Source: HLUCCA09 sp038757905 (lineage in GTDB: Bacteria; Pseudomonadota; Alphaproteobacteria; Rhodobacterales; Rhodobacteraceae). Taken from it: a stretch of 64,000 nt of DNA. Every line of letters starts with the position of its first letter. Positions within the stretch are counted from its first letter, which is position 1. The DNA lies in NCBI GenBank assembly GCA_038757905.1, contig JBCDGG010000002.1:1-64000 (forward strand), read 5' to 3'. Position numbers and translations under genes: made by a program. The notes beneath the pieces were generated by a model. That model was not told the DNA's origin. It worked only from the letters and a program-made list of their open reading frames with translations, and ran no database searches. Below are positions 63,319 through 64,000 of the stretch, piece by piece.

Positions 63319-63641
63319 CAGCGGCACCGGAAGAGGTTCGTCATGACCCCCATGACGAGCGCGACAAAGGCGACGCCGAGCCCGAGGCTCACCGCGAAGA
63401 ACACCAGAGGATAGGCGGCGAGCTTGAGCAGCCAGAACAGCGCGAAAGCCGCCGTACCGTCGTAACGGGCGACGATGGCTTCGGCGATGTCGTCTTCCCA
63501 GATGGTCCAGACATCCGGCGTCCAGAAGATCGCGGCATAGAGCCCGACGCAGCGCGCCAGCCACTTGCCACTGGTCGCGATCAACGGGTTCTGGGGGCGT
63601 GGGCCGCCCCCATTCCCGCCCAGCCCGAAGAGCCAGCTCAT
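63318..63641 (-). CDS. Small membrane protein beside the coupling protein
   Basis: 107 residues from ATG 63641, with AGGGAG upstream. After a Gly-rich start it has a hydrophobic segment (LARCVGLYAAIFW) and two strong C-terminal helices (ALFWLLKLAAYPLVFFAVSLGLGVAFVALVMGVMTNLF). The stop overlaps the coupling-protein start. Split anchor/ATPase arrangements are known for coupling proteins, so it may be the membrane module of the VirD4-like protein. Confidence 0.75.
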   Translation of the reverse strand: MSWLFGLGGNGGGPRPQNPLIATSGKWLARCVGLYAAIFWTPDVWTIWEDDIAEAIVARYDGTAAFALFWLLKLAAYPLVFFAVSLGLGVAFVALVMGVMTNLFRCR

Positions 63642-63738
63642 CGGTCCGCTCCCTTTCGCGCTGTGCCATTTTTCTGTCGGAAGGTTCCCAAGGACCGTCT
63701 TCGTCGAAGGAGTCGGTTCCTTTGCTTCCGGCATTGCT

Positions 63739-64000
63739 TTACGGGAAGACCTGAATGGTTACGAGCGCGCTTAGATGGGCAGCAAACGCGCCTTCAACGC
63801 GGGTATCGCTGTTATACTCGGTGTTCGGCCGATGGCTGTTTCGAACACCGACGATCGCGTATTCATTGCCTCCATCTCGCGACAGGAGAACCGGCCCTCC
63901 GCTGCTGCCGGGGCGGCCGAAGCAGCCATTGGTTGCGATAAGGGCCGTTGTCCCTGCGGGAACCGAGCCGGTGTCTTCCCGCCCAACCGGCTGACACACG
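63739..64000 (-). CDS. Trypsin-like serine protease, C-terminal part (cut by window end)
   Basis: The visible ~86 residues include CFGRPGSSGGPVLL, the catalytic-serine motif of trypsin-like proteases, and the following strand YAIVGVRNSHRP. The catalytic His and Asp would lie beyond 64000. Whether this belongs to the integrative element or its cargo cannot be told. A GTG at 63999 is not a plausible start for a protease, so the gene is treated as partial. Confidence 0.75.
   Translation of the reverse strand, partial: VCQPVGREDTGSVPAGTTALIATNGCFGRPGSSGGPVLLSRDGGNEYAIVGVRNSHRPNTEYNSDTRVEGAFAAHLSALVTIQVFP

Larger units (their letters stand above)
58865..64000. mobile_element. Integrative conjugative element, left end (continues past the window)
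   Basis: The tRNA-Thr gene, a serine recombinase running into it, a VirD4-like coupling protein and accessory genes together indicate an integrative element inserted at the tRNA. The duplicated attachment sequence and the other end lie beyond 64000, so the element's extent, its att cores and its ability to transfer cannot be judged here. Confidence 0.7.

Overview
The window is GC-rich, tightly packed DNA, most likely chromosomal and from an alphaproteobacterium of the Rhodobacterales (Roseobacter/Paracoccus type). This is inferred from gene content and style: a PutA without a DNA-binding domain controlled by an Lrp-type PutR, NnrS/NnrU with NsrR, a compact phnGHIJKL operon, Ugp- and TRAP-type uptake, Wzc/OPX polysaccharide genes, and many ATGA-type stop/start overlaps. 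No species can be assigned from the sequence alone.

Layout. 1-720: a truncated IS3-family element fused to the 3' remnant of a GDP-L-fucose synthase gene. 952-1989: a fucosyltransferase-like gene. 2115-7612 (minus): an exopolysaccharide operon (OPX exporter, Wzc-like co-polymerase/kinase, Wzy-like polymerase) ending in an Lrp-type regulator. 8467-15046: a small DnaB-like ATPase, an EamA exporter and an RND efflux pair. 15064-22299: a nitric-oxide-linked locus. A minus-strand operon (DUF454, periplasmic cupin, NitT/TauT-type ABC transporter, NnrS) diverges from nsrR-nnrS-nnrU, and the shared intergenic region holds a perfect FNR/NnrR-type box and an NsrR-like palindrome 41.5 bp apart. 22646-25469: a complete TRAP transporter. 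25573-29570: a SWIM zinc-finger protein coupled to a DUF6493 protein. 29679-34891: putA/putR and a universal stress protein.

35070-42454 (minus): a siderophore uptake locus (AraC/PchR-like activator, TonB-dependent receptor, methyltransferase, binding protein, two FecCD permeases, ATPase), with 21-bp-spaced direct repeats in front of the receptor. 43169-49377: a Ugp-like glycerol-phosphate ABC operon ending in a GpdQ-like phosphodiesterase, controlled by a divergent LysR gene. 49478-55342: the core C-P lyase operon phnGHIJKL, divergent phnF, and a left-handed beta-helix acetyltransferase. Together 43-55 kb looks like an organophosphorus scavenging island. 56255-58078: a DUF442-type phosphatase, a DUF1272 zinc protein and a GlxA/AraC regulator.

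58865-64000: the start of an integrative conjugative element. A tRNA-Thr(CGT) marks its edge. The adjacent serine recombinase reads antisense through the whole tRNA gene, and further in are a VirD4/TraG-like coupling protein, a small membrane protein and a trypsin-like protease cut by the window end. Several 0.7-0.9 kb stretches (7613-8466, 10144-10930, 42455-43168, 55343-56254, 58079-58864) contain no gene I can support.
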